DNA of 64,000 nt from Streptomyces sp. NBC_00569 (GCF_036345255.1 NZ_CP107783.1:7805001-7869000); one strand, 5' to 3'; numbered from the stretch's first letter, positions 1-9,813 are shown. Numbers and translations: made by a program. The notes: a model not told the origin generated them from the letters alone.

Positions 1-14
1 CCGAAGGTGAGTTC

Positions 15-857
15 ATGGTCGGCCCCGAGTTGATCTCCCCCAAGTCGTCCCGCGTCAGTGCCGCGCGGCGGCTTGCCAAGCGGAACTTCCGGGGCAAGGA
101 GCGGCTGTTCCTGGCCGAGGGGCCGCAGGCCGTGCGGGAGGCCGCCGGGCACGCGGACACCCTCGTCGAGCTGTTCGCCACCCTCGACGCCGCCGAGCGC
201 TACGCCGACATCCTCGCGGAGGCGCGCGACGCCGGCGCCCGGGTGCACCTCGCCGACGAGGACGTCATCGCCGACATCTCGACGACCGTCACCCCGCAGG
301 GTCTCGTCGGGGTCTGCCGCTTCCTGGACACCCCGTTCGAGGACGTCCTCGCCGCCCGGCCCCAGCTCGTCGCGGTCCTCGCCAACGTCCGCGACCCCGG
401 CAACGCCGGCACCGTCCTGCGCTGCGCCGACGCCGCGGGCGCCGACGCCGTCGTCCTGACCGACGCGTCCGTCGACCTGTACAACCCCAAGTCGGTGCGG
501 GCGTCCGTCGGTTCGCTGTTCCACCTGCCGGTCGCCGTCGGCGTGCCCGTGGAGCGGGCCGTACAGGGGCTCAAGGACGCGGGCGTACGCATCCTCGCCG
601 CCGACGGCGCGGGGGAGCACGACCTCGACACCGAGCTCGACCGCGGCACCATGGGCACCCCCACCGCCTGGATCTTCGGCAACGAGGCCTGGGGGCTCCC
701 CGAGGAGACCCGCGAGCTCGCGGACGCCGTCGTGCGGGTCCCGATCCACGGCAAGGCCGAGAGCCTGAACCTCGCCACGGCCGCCGCCGTCTGCCTGTAC
801 GCCTCCGCGCGCGCACAGCGAGCCCCCGGAGGGTGCCGCTCCGTCACCCCCAGCTAG
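15..857 (+). CDS. TrmH/SpoU-family RNA 2'-O-methyltransferase
   Basis: A 280-aa SPOUT methyltransferase predicted to transfer a methyl group from SAM to a ribose 2'-OH of rRNA or tRNA; the exact target nucleotide cannot be told from sequence. An N-terminal substrate-binding part (about residues 1-110, with a LFLAEGPQAV stretch) precedes the knotted catalytic domain. The three family motifs are visible: NVRDPGNAGTVLR, then GNEAWGLPEE, then ESLNLATAAAV. The ATG at 15 is used because the nearby GTG at 7 is out of frame. The sensor kinase follows directly. In Streptomyces this gene usually sits between the infC-rpmI-rplT ribosomal operon and pheST, so it is probably the tail of that operon. A second SpoU paralogue lies at the other end of the window. 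Confidence 0.9.
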   Translation: MVGPELISPKSSRVSAARRLAKRNFRGKERLFLAEGPQAVREAAGHADTLVELFATLDAAERYADILAEARDAGARVHLADEDVIADISTTVTPQGLVGVCRFLDTPFEDVLAARPQLVAVLANVRDPGNAGTVLRCADAAGADAVVLTDASVDLYNPKSVRASVGSLFHLPVAVGVPVERAVQGLKDAGVRILAADGAGEHDLDTELDRGTMGTPTAWIFGNEAWGLPEETRELADAVVRVPIHGKAESLNLATAAAVCLYASARAQRAPGGCRSVTPS

Positions 858-912
858 TAGTGTGGCGAGCTCGGAAGCCACAACATCCTTCCGAGAGGTG
901 GGATACGGGGAT

Positions 913-2067
913 ATGAGCGTCGGCACGAGCAGAGCACCGGGGGCACGGGACACCCTGCGCAGGCCCGCGCCCCGATGCGGCCCCGACGACCTCACCACCT
1001 TCGCCGACAGCGGCCTCCACCCGGACGACCTGCCCGACGGACTCGTCGTCGCCGACGAGACCGGGCACGTCATCTGCTTCAACGCGGCGGCCGTCCGCAT
1101 CACCGCAGTGCCCGCCGCCGACGCCCTCGGTCACCCCCTGGAGCGCGCGCTCCCCTTAGAGGACCTCGAAGGCCGCCGCTGGTGGCAGCTGACCGACCCG
1201 TACGGGGGCCTCGCCACCCGCTTCGCCCAGCCCGAGCGCAATCTGCTGCTGCCCGGGGGCCGTGAGGTGCTCGTCTCCGCGCGCTACGTGCGCACCGCGC
1301 CCACCGGCCCCGTCCACCGCGTCGTCGTCTCCATCCGTGACACCGAGGCCCGCCGCCGCACCGAGCGCAGCCACGCCGAGCTGATCGCGACCGTCGCGCA
1401 CGAGCTGCGCTCGCCGCTCACGTCGGTGAAGGGCTTCACCGCGACCTTGCTCGCGAAGTGGGAGCGGTTCACCGACGACCAGAAGAAGCTGATGCTGGAG
1501 ACCGTCGACGCCGACGCGAACCGCGTCACGCGGCTCATCGCCGAGCTCCTCGACATCTCCCGCATCGACTCCGGCCGCCTCGAGGTGCGCCGCCAGCCCG
1601 TCGACATCGGCGCCGCCGTGGCCCGCCACATCCAGGCCCACGTCGCCTCGGGACAGCCGGCCGACCGCTTCCTCGTCCGGGTGGAACAGCCCCTGCCCGA
1701 CCTCTGGGCCGACCCGGACAAGATCGACCAGGTGCTCAGCAACCTCCTGGAAAATGCCGTGCGCCACGGCGAGGGAACGGTCACCATCGACGTCATGCCC
1801 TCGGCATCACCCCGCGAGCGGGAGTGCGCCGGCACGTCGGTCACCGTGAGCGACGAGGGGCCCGGCATCCCGGAGGAGTCCATGAACCGCGTCTTCACCC
1901 GCTTCTGGCGGGGCAGCAAGCGCGGTGGCACCGGACTCGGCCTGTACATCGTCAAGGGCATCGTCGAGGCCCACGGCGGGACCATCACGGTCGGCCGCGC
2001 GCCCGGCGGCGGCGCCCAGTTCCGATTTACGTTGCCCGTGGGGGCCCCGGCGTACCTGAACGCCTGA
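913..2067 (+). CDS. PAS-domain sensor histidine kinase
   Basis: A 384-aa histidine kinase without obvious membrane segments, so probably cytosolic. A PAS-like sensor fold spans about residues 35-150 (DGLVVADETGHVICFN). It is followed by the dimerisation and phosphoacceptor helix with H163 in the H-box TVAHELRSPL, an N-box (LLENAVRHG), and the ATP lid motifs DEGPGIPEE and GTGLGLYIV. No response regulator gene is adjacent, so it is an orphan kinase. I chose the ATG at 913, preceded by purine-rich sequence. An in-frame GTG at 862, four bases after the methyltransferase stop, would add 17 residues but has no ribosome binding site. The stop codon lies inside a hairpin that probably ends this transcript before pheS. 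Confidence 0.85.
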   Translation: MSVGTSRAPGARDTLRRPAPRCGPDDLTTFADSGLHPDDLPDGLVVADETGHVICFNAAAVRITAVPAADALGHPLERALPLEDLEGRRWWQLTDPYGGLATRFAQPERNLLLPGGREVLVSARYVRTAPTGPVHRVVVSIRDTEARRRTERSHAELIATVAHELRSPLTSVKGFTATLLAKWERFTDDQKKLMLETVDADANRVTRLIAELLDISRIDSGRLEVRRQPVDIGAAVARHIQAHVASGQPADRFLVRVEQPLPDLWADPDKIDQVLSNLLENAVRHGEGTVTIDVMPSASPRERECAGTSVTVSDEGPGIPEESMNRVFTRFWRGSKRGGTGLGLYIVKGIVEAHGGTITVGRAPGGGAQFRFTLPVGAPAYLNA

Positions 2068-2083
2068 GCGGGCCCCCACGGGC
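2034..2083 (+). terminator. Hairpin overlapping the kinase stop codon
   Basis: A perfect 14-bp stem, GCCCGTGGGGGCCC at 2034-2047 against its complement at 2070-2083, with a 22-nt loop. The left arm is still inside the kinase coding sequence and the stop codon (2065-2067) is in the loop. There is no T tract, as is common for Streptomyces terminators. It may separate the upstream transcript from pheST. Confidence 0.6.
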
Positions 2084-2106
2084 GCATCGGCACACCCCAC
2101 CCCCGT

Positions 2107-2162
2107 TAGACTCGGTCTTTGGCACTTTGCGTCCCAATCCTGAGACGAATCGTCTCCGAGTC
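2107..2162 (+). promoter_or_regulatory. pheS leader: -10-like box and nested inverted repeat
   Basis: The 140-nt gap before pheS holds a TAGACT -10-like box (2107-2112) and a nested structure. An outer stem GACTCG (2109-2114) pairs with CGAGTC (2157-2162), and an inner hairpin GAGACG-AAT-CGTCTC lies at 2142-2156. I found no convincing -35 box, no phenylalanine-rich leader peptide and no T-box features. The structure could act in the 5' UTR or as a binding site; its function is unknown. Confidence 0.35.
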
Positions 2163-2207
2163 GTGGACGGGGACCATCCGCCAAACCAACCGGAAGCACG
2201 GGAAGAG

Positions 2208-3344
2208 ATGTCGGCACCGAATAAGTCGTACGACCCTGTTGAGGTCGAGGCCTTGAAACCGGAAGAGATCGAGCGCATGCGGGACGAGGCGCTCGCCGCC
2301 TTCGCGGCCGCGGACTCCCTCGGCGCGCTCCAGGAGGCCAAGGTCGCCCACACCGGCGGCACCTCGCCCCTGTCGCTCGCCAACCGCGAGATCGGCGCCC
2401 TGCCCCCGCAGGCCAAGGCCGAGGCCGGCAAGCGCGTCGGCATGGCCCGCGGCGCCGTCAGCAAGGCGCTGGCCGCCCGCCAGTCGGAGCTCGAGGCCGA
2501 GCGCGACGCGCGCGTCCTGGTCGAGGAGGCCGTGGATGTCACGCTGCCCTACGACCGGATCCCGGCCGGCGCCCGCCACCCCCTGACGACGCTCTCCGAG
2601 CGCATCGAGGACGTCTTCGTGGCCATGGGCTACGAGGTCGCCGAGGGCCCCGAGGTCGAGGCGGAGTGGTTCAACTTCGACGCCCTGAACATCGGCCCCG
2701 ACCACCCGGCGCGCGGCACGCAGGACACCTTCTTCGTCGAGGGCCCCCAGGGACCGAAGGGGGAAGGTGCGACCGAGTCGAACGTCGTGCTGCGCACCCA
2801 CACGTCCCCCGTGCAGATCCGGTCCATGCTCGACCGCGAGCCGCCGGTCTACGTGATCTGCCCGGGCCGCGTCTACCGCTCCGACGAGCTGGACGCCACG
2901 CACACCCCCGTCTTCATGCAGGTCGAGCTCCTCGCCATCGACGAGGGCCTGACCATGGCCGACCTCAAGGGCACCCTCGACCACATGGTCCAGGCGCTCT
3001 TCGGTGAGGGCATGAAGACCCGGCTGCGCCCGAACTTCTTCCCGTTCACCGAGCCGTCCGCCGAGATGGACATGGTCTGCTACGTGTGCCGCGGCGAGTC
3101 CGTCGGCAACCCGGACCGGCCGTGCCGCACCTGCTCCTCCGAGGGCTGGATCGAGCTCGGCGGCTGCGGCATGGTCAACCCCAAGGTGCTGACCGCGGCG
3201 GGCATCGACCCCGAGAAGTACAGCGGATTCGCCTTCGGGTTCGGCATCGAGCGGATGCTGATGTTCCGCCACAACGTCGAAGACATGCGAGACATGGTTG
3301 AGGCTGACGTCCGGTTCACCCGGCCGTTCGGGATGGAGATCTGA
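2208..3344 (+). CDS. pheS: Phenylalanyl-tRNA synthetase alpha subunit
   Basis: A 378-aa catalytic alpha subunit of the (alpha-beta)2 class II enzyme that charges tRNA-Phe. An N-terminal coiled coil (about residues 15-100) precedes the class II core. Motif 2 reads [17 protein letters not shown] and motif 3 reads [15 protein letters not shown]...CRTC cysteine set within the catalytic domain looks like a structural metal site, as in many actinobacterial PheS proteins. The reading frame is open far upstream because of GC bias. The ATG at 2208 is preferred: it follows GGAAG-rich sequence and gives the normal family length and N-terminus ([10 protein letters not shown]). It overlaps pheT by one base (TGATG), so the two subunits are translationally coupled. 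Confidence 0.97.
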   Translation: MSAPNKSYDPVEVEALKPEEIERMRDEALAAFAAADSLGALQEAKVAHTGGTSPLSLANREIGALPPQAKAEAGKRVGMARGAVSKALAARQSELEAERDARVLVEEAVDVTLPYDRIPAGARHPLTTLSERIEDVFVAMGYEVAEGPEVEAEWFNFDALNIGPDHPARGTQDTFFVEGPQGPKGEGATESNVVLRTHTSPVQIRSMLDREPPVYVICPGRVYRSDELDATHTPVFMQVELLAIDEGLTMADLKGTLDHMVQALFGEGMKTRLRPNFFPFTEPSAEMDMVCYVCRGESVGNPDRPCRTCSSEGWIELGGCGMVNPKVLTAAGIDPEKYSGFAFGFGIERMLMFRHNVEDMRDMVEADVRFTRPFGMEI

Positions 3345-5857
3345 TGCGTATCCCGCTTTCCTGGCTGCGGGAGTACGTCGATCTCCCCGCCACCGAGACC
3401 GGCCGCGACCTGCAGGCCAAGCTCGTCGACAGCGGCCTCGAGGTCGAGACCGTCGAGCAGCTCGGCGCCGGCCTCAAGGGCCCCCTCGTCGTCGGTCAGG
3501 TGCTGACCATCGAGGAGCTGGAGGGCTTCAAGAAGCCCATCCGCTTCTGCACCGTCGACGTCGGCCGGGCCAACGGCACGGGCGAGCCGCAGGAGATCGT
3601 CTGCGGCGCCCGTAACTTCGCCGTCGGCGACAAGGTCGTCGTGGTGCTGCCGGGCGCAGTCCTGCCCGGCGACTTCGCGATCGCCGCGCGCAAGACGTAC
3701 GGCAAGACCTCGCACGGCATGATCTGCTCCGGCGACGAGCTGGGCATGGGCGACGACGGAAGCCACGGCATCATCGTGCTGCCGCCGGAGCACGAGGTCG
3801 GTACCGACGCCATCGAGCTGCTCGAACTGGTCGACGAGGTCCTCGACATCGCCGTCACCGCCAACCGCGGCGACTGCCTGTCGATCCGCGGCGTCGCCCG
3901 CGAGGCGGCCATCGCGTACGGGCTCCCGCTGCGCGACCCGGCGCTCATCGACGTTCCCGGGCCGAACGAGTACGGCTACCCCGTGCAGATCTCCGAGCCC
4001 GTCGGCTGCGACCGCTTCACCGCGCGCACCGTCACCGGCCTCAGCCCCGAGGCGCGCTCCCCGATCTGGCTGCAGCGCCGTCTGCAGAAGGTCGGCATGC
4101 GTCCGATCTCGCTCGCCGTCGACATCACCAACTACGTGATGATGGAGATCGGCCAGCCGATCCACGCGTACGACCGCTCCCTCCTCCAGGGTGCGATCGG
4201 TGTGCGCAGGGCCGAGCAGGGCGAGAAGCTCACCACTCTCGACGGGGCCAAGCGCGTCCTGGACGCCGGGGACCTGGTGATCACCGACGAGCGCGGTCCG
4301 ATCGGCCTCGCCGGGGTCATGGGCGGCGCCAACACGGAGATCGCGGACCACGACAACACGGCCGGTGCCACCACCGAGGTCGTCGTCGAGGCCGCACACT
4401 TCGACGCCGTCTCCATCGCCCGCACCGCGCGCCACCACAAGCTGTTGTCCGAGGCGTCCAGGCGCTTCGAGCGCGGCGTCGACCCGCAGGCCACGTCGGC
4501 CGCAGCCCAGCGCGTTGTGGACCTGCTCGTGCTGCTCGCGGGCGGCACCGCCGACGCCGGCGTCACCGAGGTCATCGCGCCCTCCGCGCCGCACACCATC
4601 AGGATCCCGGCCGACCACGCCGACAAGGTCGCGGGTGTCGTGTACGGCCGCGAGACCGTCGTGCGCCGCCTCCAGCAGGTCGGCTGCGACGTCTACGGGC
4701 AGGACACCCTGACCGTCACCGTGCCGTCCTGGCGGCCCGACCTCGTGGAGCCGAACGACCTGGCCGAAGAGGTCATCCGCCTGGAGGGCTACGAGAACCT
4801 GCCCTCCACGCTGCCCCGGCCCCCGGCCGGCCGCGGCCTCACCGAGCGCCAGAGGCTGCACCGCCGCGTCGGCCGCGCCCTGGCGGGCGCCGGTTACGTC
4901 GAGGCGCTGAACTACCCGTTCATCAGCGACGAGACGCTCGGCAAGCTCGGCATCGAGCAGGACGACCCGCGCCGCACCACGGTCAAGCTGGTCAACCCGC
5001 TCTCCGACGAGGAGCCCGCGCTCCGCACGACGATGCTGCCGGGCCTCCTGGAGGCGCTGCGACGCAACGACGGCCGTGGCTCGCACGACCTGGCGCTCTT
5101 CGAGACCGGCCTGGTCTTCCGGCCGACCGGTGAGGAGACCGCGGCGGCCCGTCTGCCCGTCGACCGGCGTCCCACGGACGAGGAGATCGCCGGCCTCGAC
5201 GCCGCGCTGCCGCGTCAGCCGCGCCGCGCCGCCGTCGTCCTCGCGGGCGCCCGGGAGCAGGACGGCTGGTGGGGCAAGGGCCGGCAGGGCGACTGGGCGG
5301 ACGCCGTCGAGGCGGCCCGCACCGTCGCCCGCGAGGCGCGCGTCGAGCTGATCGTCCGCAACGACCAGCACGCGCCGTGGCACCCGGGCCGGTGCGCCGC
5401 GCTGTACGTCGTGCTTGACGGCGAGGAGACCCTCGTCGGCCACGCCGGTGAGCTGCACCCGCGCGTCATCAAGGCGCTGCACCTGCCCGAGCGCAGCTGC
5501 GCCATGGAGGTCGACCTCGACCTCGTCGAGCGGGCCGGCACCGGCGCGCTCCGGGCGCCGCGGATCTCCACGTTCCCCGTGGCCACGCAGGACGTCGCGC
5601 TCGTCGTCGACGCCTCCGTGCCGGCCGCCGACGTGGAGAAGGCGCTGCGCGAGGGGGCGGGTGAACTCCTCGAGTCCCTCCGCCTGTTCGACGTGTTCAC
5701 GGGTGAGCAGCTCGGTGAGGGCCACAAGTCCCTCGCCTACGCGCTGCGCTTCCGCGCCACTGACCGCACGCTGACCGTCGACGAGGCCTCCGCGGCCCGC
5801 GACGCGGCGGTGGCGCTGGCCGCCGAGCGCACCGGGGCGGTGCTGCGCGGGGCCTGA
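3344..5857 (+). CDS. pheT: Phenylalanyl-tRNA synthetase beta subunit
   Basis: An 837-aa beta subunit, slightly longer than the roughly 800 residues usual in E. coli. The order of parts is normal: an N-terminal segment, an EMAP-like tRNA-binding OB domain (about 40-155), the B3/B4 editing domain that clears mischarged Tyr-tRNA, the B5 DNA-binding-like domain ([20 protein letters not shown]), a catalytic-like core, and a C-terminal ferredoxin-fold anticodon-binding domain ([18 protein letters not shown] onward). The start shares the A of the pheS stop. A strong hairpin follows 20 bases downstream. Together with pheS it gives a complete enzyme. Confidence 0.97.
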   Translation: MRIPLSWLREYVDLPATETGRDLQAKLVDSGLEVETVEQLGAGLKGPLVVGQVLTIEELEGFKKPIRFCTVDVGRANGTGEPQEIVCGARNFAVGDKVVVVLPGAVLPGDFAIAARKTYGKTSHGMICSGDELGMGDDGSHGIIVLPPEHEVGTDAIELLELVDEVLDIAVTANRGDCLSIRGVAREAAIAYGLPLRDPALIDVPGPNEYGYPVQISEPVGCDRFTARTVTGLSPEARSPIWLQRRLQKVGMRPISLAVDITNYVMMEIGQPIHAYDRSLLQGAIGVRRAEQGEKLTTLDGAKRVLDAGDLVITDERGPIGLAGVMGGANTEIADHDNTAGATTEVVVEAAHFDAVSIARTARHHKLLSEASRRFERGVDPQATSAAAQRVVDLLVLLAGGTADAGVTEVIAPSAPHTIRIPADHADKVAGVVYGRETVVRRLQQVGCDVYGQDTLTVTVPSWRPDLVEPNDLAEEVIRLEGYENLPSTLPRPPAGRGLTERQRLHRRVGRALAGAGYVEALNYPFISDETLGKLGIEQDDPRRTTVKLVNPLSDEEPALRTTMLPGLLEALRRNDGRGSHDLALFETGLVFRPTGEETAAARLPVDRRPTDEEIAGLDAALPRQPRRAAVVLAGAREQDGWWGKGRQGDWADAVEAARTVAREARVELIVRNDQHAPWHPGRCAALYVVLDGEETLVGHAGELHPRVIKALHLPERSCAMEVDLDLVERAGTGALRAPRISTFPVATQDVALVVDASVPAADVEKALREGAGELLESLRLFDVFTGEQLGEGHKSLAYALRFRATDRTLTVDEASAARDAAVALAAERTGAVLRGA

Positions 5858-5876
5858 TCCCGGCAGAGCGAGACGC

Positions 5877-5916
5877 AGTGAGGGGCACCTCCGGACCACC
5901 GGAGGTGCCCCTCACT
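5877..5916 (+). terminator. pheST terminator
   Basis: A perfect 18-bp stem (5877-5894 against 5899-5916) closed by an ACCA tetraloop, 20 bases after the pheT stop. It lacks a clear T tract. Its length and symmetry make it the strongest terminator in this part of the window. Confidence 0.85.
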
Positions 5917-6027
5917 CGTTCGGGTGAGAAGTGGCGGTGATCCGCTCCGCTGGGGGCCGGCGGTCGACAGAATCGTTGCGGCCGTAGGGCCGACCGCGCT
6001 GAACAGGGCCTTAGGGAGGCCGTCGGC

Positions 6028-7167
6028 ATGATCCGTAACCATCCGAGGACGCCCTCCCGACCACCCCGCACCCCCTTCAGGTCCCGGCTCACCCGCTCCC
6101 GCGCCCGATCCCTTCGTGTGCGCCGCGCGCTCGATCTGGCGCTGCCCACGGCCTGGGGCGCCGTGGCGATCACCTTCAAGCTGGCCTGCCCGCTCGCGCA
6201 GGAGAACGGACTCGGCGCGCGCATCGCGTCGAGCGCCGTGTTCTTCGCCGTCGGTACGGGTCTGATACTCCATGTGCGGCGCGGCCTCCGGCGCGAGGTG
6301 CGCCAGCTGCGCAGGATCGCGGGGGCCGCACAGAACGTGCTGCTGCGCCCGCTGCCGCCCCGTATCGACGGCCTGGCCATCGCGGCGGGGCAGCTCTCGG
6401 CCGACCGGGGCGCCACCGTGGGCGGTGACCTCTACGAGGTCATCGCCACCGACCACGGTGTGCGGGTCGTCATGGGGGACGTCCGCGGGCACGGCCTCGC
6501 CGCCCTCGCGACCGTCGCCGCCGTCCTCGGGAGCTTCCGCGAGGCCGCGCACGACGAGGCCGAACTGACCTGCGTGCTGAGGCGGCTCGAGCGGGCCATG
6601 GCCCGGCATCTGCGCGAGCGGTCGCGGGACGAGCACCCCGCGGCCGGCGGCGCCGAACCGGTCAGTCCGGTCGCGGAGGAGTTCGTCACCGTTCTGCTCC
6701 TGGAGATCCGGCAGGACGGGGAGGTGCTCGCGCTCAACTGCGGGCACCCCTGGCCGTATCTGCTCCGGAGCCATACGGGTCCCGCAGCCGTGGCGCGTGG
6801 ATACGCCGAGTTGGTCGTGGGCGGTGAACCCCTGCCGCCGCTCGGCCCGTTCCCGCTGCCGGCCGAACTGCCCGTCGTCGCGTGCGGGCGGCTTCTTCCC
6901 GGAGAGGGGCTGCTGCTCCACACCGACGGGCTCGAGGACGCGCGGGACGCCCGTGGCCGGTTCTTCCCGCTGCCCGCCGCGCTCGCCGAGGCCGTACGCG
7001 TCCAGCCGGTCGTCCCCGAGGCCGTCATCCGTGCCGTGTGCGCCCAACTCCTTCGCCACACGGGCGGGTTGCCGAACGACGACGCCGCGCTCCTCGTCGT
7101 GCGCAACGACCGCAGGCGAGTTCCCCTGCAGCACGGGGAGCCCCGCGTTCACAGCGCTGCCAAGTGA
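6028..7167 (+). CDS. Membrane-anchored SpoIIE-type PP2C protein phosphatase
   Basis: A 379-aa PPM-family Ser/Thr phosphatase. A basic N-terminus is followed by two hydrophobic segments (about residues 38-60 and 68-88) that should anchor it in the membrane with the catalytic domain inside. The metal-binding motifs of the SpoIIE/RsbU class are intact: GGDLYEV, MGDVRGHG, NCGHPWP, TDGLEDARD and NDDAALL. Such proteins usually dephosphorylate anti-anti-sigma factors, but no partner anti-sigma or STAS gene is nearby. The ATG at 6028 follows an AGGGAGG ribosome binding site. A short GC hairpin follows the gene. Confidence 0.87.
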   Translation: MIRNHPRTPSRPPRTPFRSRLTRSRARSLRVRRALDLALPTAWGAVAITFKLACPLAQENGLGARIASSAVFFAVGTGLILHVRRGLRREVRQLRRIAGAAQNVLLRPLPPRIDGLAIAAGQLSADRGATVGGDLYEVIATDHGVRVVMGDVRGHGLAALATVAAVLGSFREAAHDEAELTCVLRRLERAMARHLRERSRDEHPAAGGAEPVSPVAEEFVTVLLLEIRQDGEVLALNCGHPWPYLLRSHTGPAAVARGYAELVVGGEPLPPLGPFPLPAELPVVACGRLLPGEGLLLHTDGLEDARDARGRFFPLPAALAEAVRVQPVVPEAVIRAVCAQLLRHTGGLPNDDAALLVVRNDRRRVPLQHGEPRVHSAAK

Positions 7168-7189
7168 ACGGGGCCACCGGGTGACCTGA

Positions 7190-7211
7190 CCCCGGGGCTC
7201 CCGCCCCGGGG
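7190..7211 (+). terminator. GC hairpin after the phosphatase gene
   Basis: A 9-bp stem CCCCGGGGC / GCCCCGGGG with a TCCC loop, 22 bases after the phosphatase stop. It is a plausible but short terminator. The remaining bases to 7451 hold no recognisable gene. Confidence 0.5.
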
Positions 7212-7451
7212 CGCGCCGTCCGCCGGCCACGGAGTGTCGGGCAGGCGGCCGGTCGGACGGCGCAAAACGGGCCGCCGCACTGTACGAGGGGGAGCCGGCG
7301 GCCCGGCCGGCCTCTTGCGAGGCAGTTCAGTCAATCGAGTTGCATCACGCCACAAAAGAGAGCGCACCACCCGGATTCGGGCACTCCGTTCACACCCCGT
7401 GTGAAGCCCGCTCCACTACGCTGACGGCACCGAGCCACCGGAGGGCCCTCC

Positions 7452-8792
7452 ATGCAGCCCAACACCTTGCTCGACGCGATCCTCGACGAGGCCGGGATCT
7501 CCCATGCGGGCCTCGCCGCACATGTGAACCAGGCGGGCCGCGCCAGGGGACTCGCCCTGCGCTACGAACACACTGCCGTCGCACGGTGGTTGAAGGGCCA
7601 GCGGCCACGGGGCCAGGTGCCCGACCTCATCTGCGAGGTCCTCGCCGCCCGCCTGCACCGCCCCGTCACCCTCGACGACATCGGCCTGGGCATGCCCGGC
7701 GAACCGGCCACCCCGCACGGCCAGAGCCTGTCCGGATTCGTCGAGCGGGCCACCGCCCTGTGGCGTTCGGACGAACAGCAGCGGCCCCACATACTGGGCG
7801 CCCCCGCGGTCACCGGCACTCCGGCCGTGATGCCCGTGTGGGAGTGGGAGAACCCGCCCGAGGACACCGATGTGTCGCGCGGCGGGCGCCACCGGGTCAG
7901 CGCCGCCGACCTGGAGATGATGCGCTCGGCCCGTACGCACTACGAGCAGATGTACCGCAAGGCCGGCGGCATCGCGACGCGCACCCGCATCGTCGGCTTC
8001 CTCAACGCGGAGGCGGCGCCCCTGCTGCGCGGCAGCTACACCGACGAGACGGGCCGCCAACTGCACCGCGCCACCGGCGGGTTGGTCGCCATCGCGGGCA
8101 TCTGTGCCTACGACTCCGACGCGCACGGCCTCGCCCAGCGCTACTTCCACCAGGCCCTGCGCCTCGCCAAGGCGAGCGGTGACCGGGGTCTCGGCGCCTA
8201 TGTCATCGCCCTCCTGGTCAACCAGTCGCTCCACATGCGGCAGTACCGGCAGTCGGTGGCCTTCGCGGAGGCCGCGCTGCGGGCCGCCGGACGGCACATC
8301 ACACCCGCGCTCGCCTCGGATCTGTACGCGATGCAGGCCAAGGCGTACGCACATCTCGGCGACGGCAGCGGCGCCCTGTCCTGTATCCGGCGAGCCGAGT
8401 CGGCCGCCGACCGCATCCGGCGCGGCCATGAACCGGACGAGACGGGCTATGTCCAGCCCGGACTGGTCAACGTGCAGGTGGCAGAGGCCCTGTTGAGCCT
8501 CGGCGACCTCACCTCGGCGCGTGAACACGCGGCGGCGGCCGTGCACAACCCCGCCCACGACCGGGGGCGGGTGCACCGCCTCGCCATGCTCAGCCAGATC
8601 GAGCTGAGACAGGGAAACGCCGAGAAGGCCGTCGCGATCGCCGTCGAGATGGCCGAACGGGCGCGGGGAATGGAGTCTCAGCGGCTGCGCGACAGACTCC
8701 GGGCGGTGCGCGAACACCTGGTGCGCAACGGCTGTGCCGGCACGGCCGAGGCCGCCGAACTCATCGACGGGGCACTGCGCGTACCGCTCTGA
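7452..8792 (+). CDS. NsdA-like TPR transcriptional regulator
   Basis: A 446-aa protein with an N-terminal winged or lambda-type helix-turn-helix region (about residues 1-75, ISHAGLAAHVNQAGRARG and AVARWLKGQRPRG) and a C-terminal array of tetratricopeptide-like helices (about 200-430, with recognisable repeats around YFHQALRLAKASGDRG and ALSCIRRAESA). The arrangement resembles the Streptomyces NsdA group of negative regulators of sporulation and antibiotic production, though it may be a paralogue of unknown target. The family assignment is from recall, not a search. It is monocistronic between the phosphatase gene and the NUDIX gene. The start is an ATG with GGAGG-like sequence (ACCGGAGGGCCCTCC) just upstream. 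Confidence 0.72.
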   Translation: MQPNTLLDAILDEAGISHAGLAAHVNQAGRARGLALRYEHTAVARWLKGQRPRGQVPDLICEVLAARLHRPVTLDDIGLGMPGEPATPHGQSLSGFVERATALWRSDEQQRPHILGAPAVTGTPAVMPVWEWENPPEDTDVSRGGRHRVSAADLEMMRSARTHYEQMYRKAGGIATRTRIVGFLNAEAAPLLRGSYTDETGRQLHRATGGLVAIAGICAYDSDAHGLAQRYFHQALRLAKASGDRGLGAYVIALLVNQSLHMRQYRQSVAFAEAALRAAGRHITPALASDLYAMQAKAYAHLGDGSGALSCIRRAESAADRIRRGHEPDETGYVQPGLVNVQVAEALLSLGDLTSAREHAAAAVHNPAHDRGRVHRLAMLSQIELRQGNAEKAVAIAVEMAERARGMESQRLRDRLRAVREHLVRNGCAGTAEAAELIDGALRVPL

Positions 8793-8866
8793 GCCCGACC
8801 TGCACCGCTCTCTCACGCTCCGCTGCTGCGATATTGCCATCTAACTCGGCGGAAGGTGGCAGAACC

Positions 8867-9412
8867 GTGCAGTGGACGAAACAGAACGAACAAACGGTGT
8901 ATGAAAACCGCTGGTTCCGGGTCAATCTCGCGGATGTGGAGCTCCCGGACGGCCGGCATCTCGACCACTTCGTCATACGGCTGCGGCCGGTCGCCGTGGC
9001 CACCGTGGTCAACGAGACCAACGAGGTGCTGCTCCTGTGGCGGCACCGCTTCATCACCGACAGCTGGGGCTGGGAGCTCCCGGCGGGAGTGGTCGAGGAC
9101 GGCGAGGACATCGCCGCCGCGGCCGCCAGGGAACTGGAGGAGGAGACCGGCTGGCGGCCGGGACCCTTACGCCATCTGATGAGCGTGGAGCCGTCCAACG
9201 GTCTCGAGGACGCCAGGCACCACGTCTACTGGGCCGAGGAGGGTTCGTACATCGGCCGTCCCGAGGACGACTTCGAGTCGGACCGCAGGGAGTGGGTCCC
9301 TCTCAAGCTCGTCCCTGACATGGTCGCCCGCGGCGAGGTCCCGGCCGCCAACATGGCGGCCGCGCTGCTGATGCTGCACCATCTCAGGCTGGGGCAGGAT
9401 GCCCCGGCCTGA
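8867..9412 (+). CDS. NUDIX hydrolase
   Basis: A 181-aa NUDIX pyrophosphohydrolase, probably of the ADP-ribose pyrophosphatase-like subgroup. The full NUDIX box is present: GVVEDGE, seven residues, then RELEEETGW. The substrate is a nucleoside diphosphate linked to another moiety and cannot be fixed from sequence. The start is GTG 8867, ten bases after a GGAAGG ribosome binding site; a TTG at 8834 is in frame but has no such site. It follows the TPR regulator by 74 bases and converges with a small minus-strand gene. Confidence 0.88.
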   Translation: MQWTKQNEQTVYENRWFRVNLADVELPDGRHLDHFVIRLRPVAVATVVNETNEVLLLWRHRFITDSWGWELPAGVVEDGEDIAAAAARELEEETGWRPGPLRHLMSVEPSNGLEDARHHVYWAEEGSYIGRPEDDFESDRREWVPLKLVPDMVARGEVPAANMAAALLMLHHLRLGQDAPA

Positions 9413-9427
9413 CCCGGACGAACGGCG

Positions 9428-9685
9428 CTAGCGTCCGAACGCCTGCCAGACGGCAAGGGCGAGCGCGCCCGCCGCGGTGATCGCGGCGACGGCCTGCAGT
9501 GGCCATCGGGCGTGCTCGAGCTGGGCGACCCGGGTGCTCAGTTCGTCCTGGTCCTTGACGCTCTGTTCATCGCGCTGGGTGAGCAACGCCAGCTTGCCGT
9601 CGACGCGGGCGAGACCCACATCGAGGCTGCGGCGTAACTCCGCGAGTTCTTCCGGGACCACGGGACGCTCGGGGTCGGCGGTCAC
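9428..9685 (-). CDS. Small tail-anchored coiled-coil protein, unknown
   Basis: An 85-aa protein I do not recognise. It begins with an acidic/proline stretch (MTADPERPVVPEELAE), continues as a heptad-rich coiled coil (about residues 12-60, ending in TRVAQLEHAR) and ends in one membrane helix (QAVAAITAAGALALAVW) with a very short tail. That layout would place the coiled coil in the cytoplasm with a C-terminal anchor, recalling small phage-type holin-accessory or DUF-type membrane proteins. GTG 9685 is chosen because an AAAGGAG site lies just upstream; a start 15 codons earlier is also open. An inverted repeat CGCACACGGTGTGCG (9795-9809) lies about 110 bases upstream of the start. Confidence 0.6.
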   Translation of the reverse strand: MTADPERPVVPEELAELRRSLDVGLARVDGKLALLTQRDEQSVKDQDELSTRVAQLEHARWPLQAVAAITAAGALALAVWQAFGR

Positions 9686-9813
9686 GGGTCGGCTCCTTTC
9701 CGTAGTCGGCACATCCGTTGCCTTACGCACGGAAAGTCAACTCGCCTGGTGGGCACGGCGGGAGAGTGTGCGATGGGCATATGCGGGCCCGGTGCGCACA
9801 CGGTGTGCGAATG

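Noticed and set aside
2068-2207. T-box leader before pheS
   Set aside because: No T-box consensus or antiterminator structure was visible.
3080-5899. Very long antisense open frame opposite pheT
   Set aside because: It mirrors the GC-rich third positions of pheT and its product is low-complexity Arg/Gly/Asp sequence. The sense frame is an intact synthetase.
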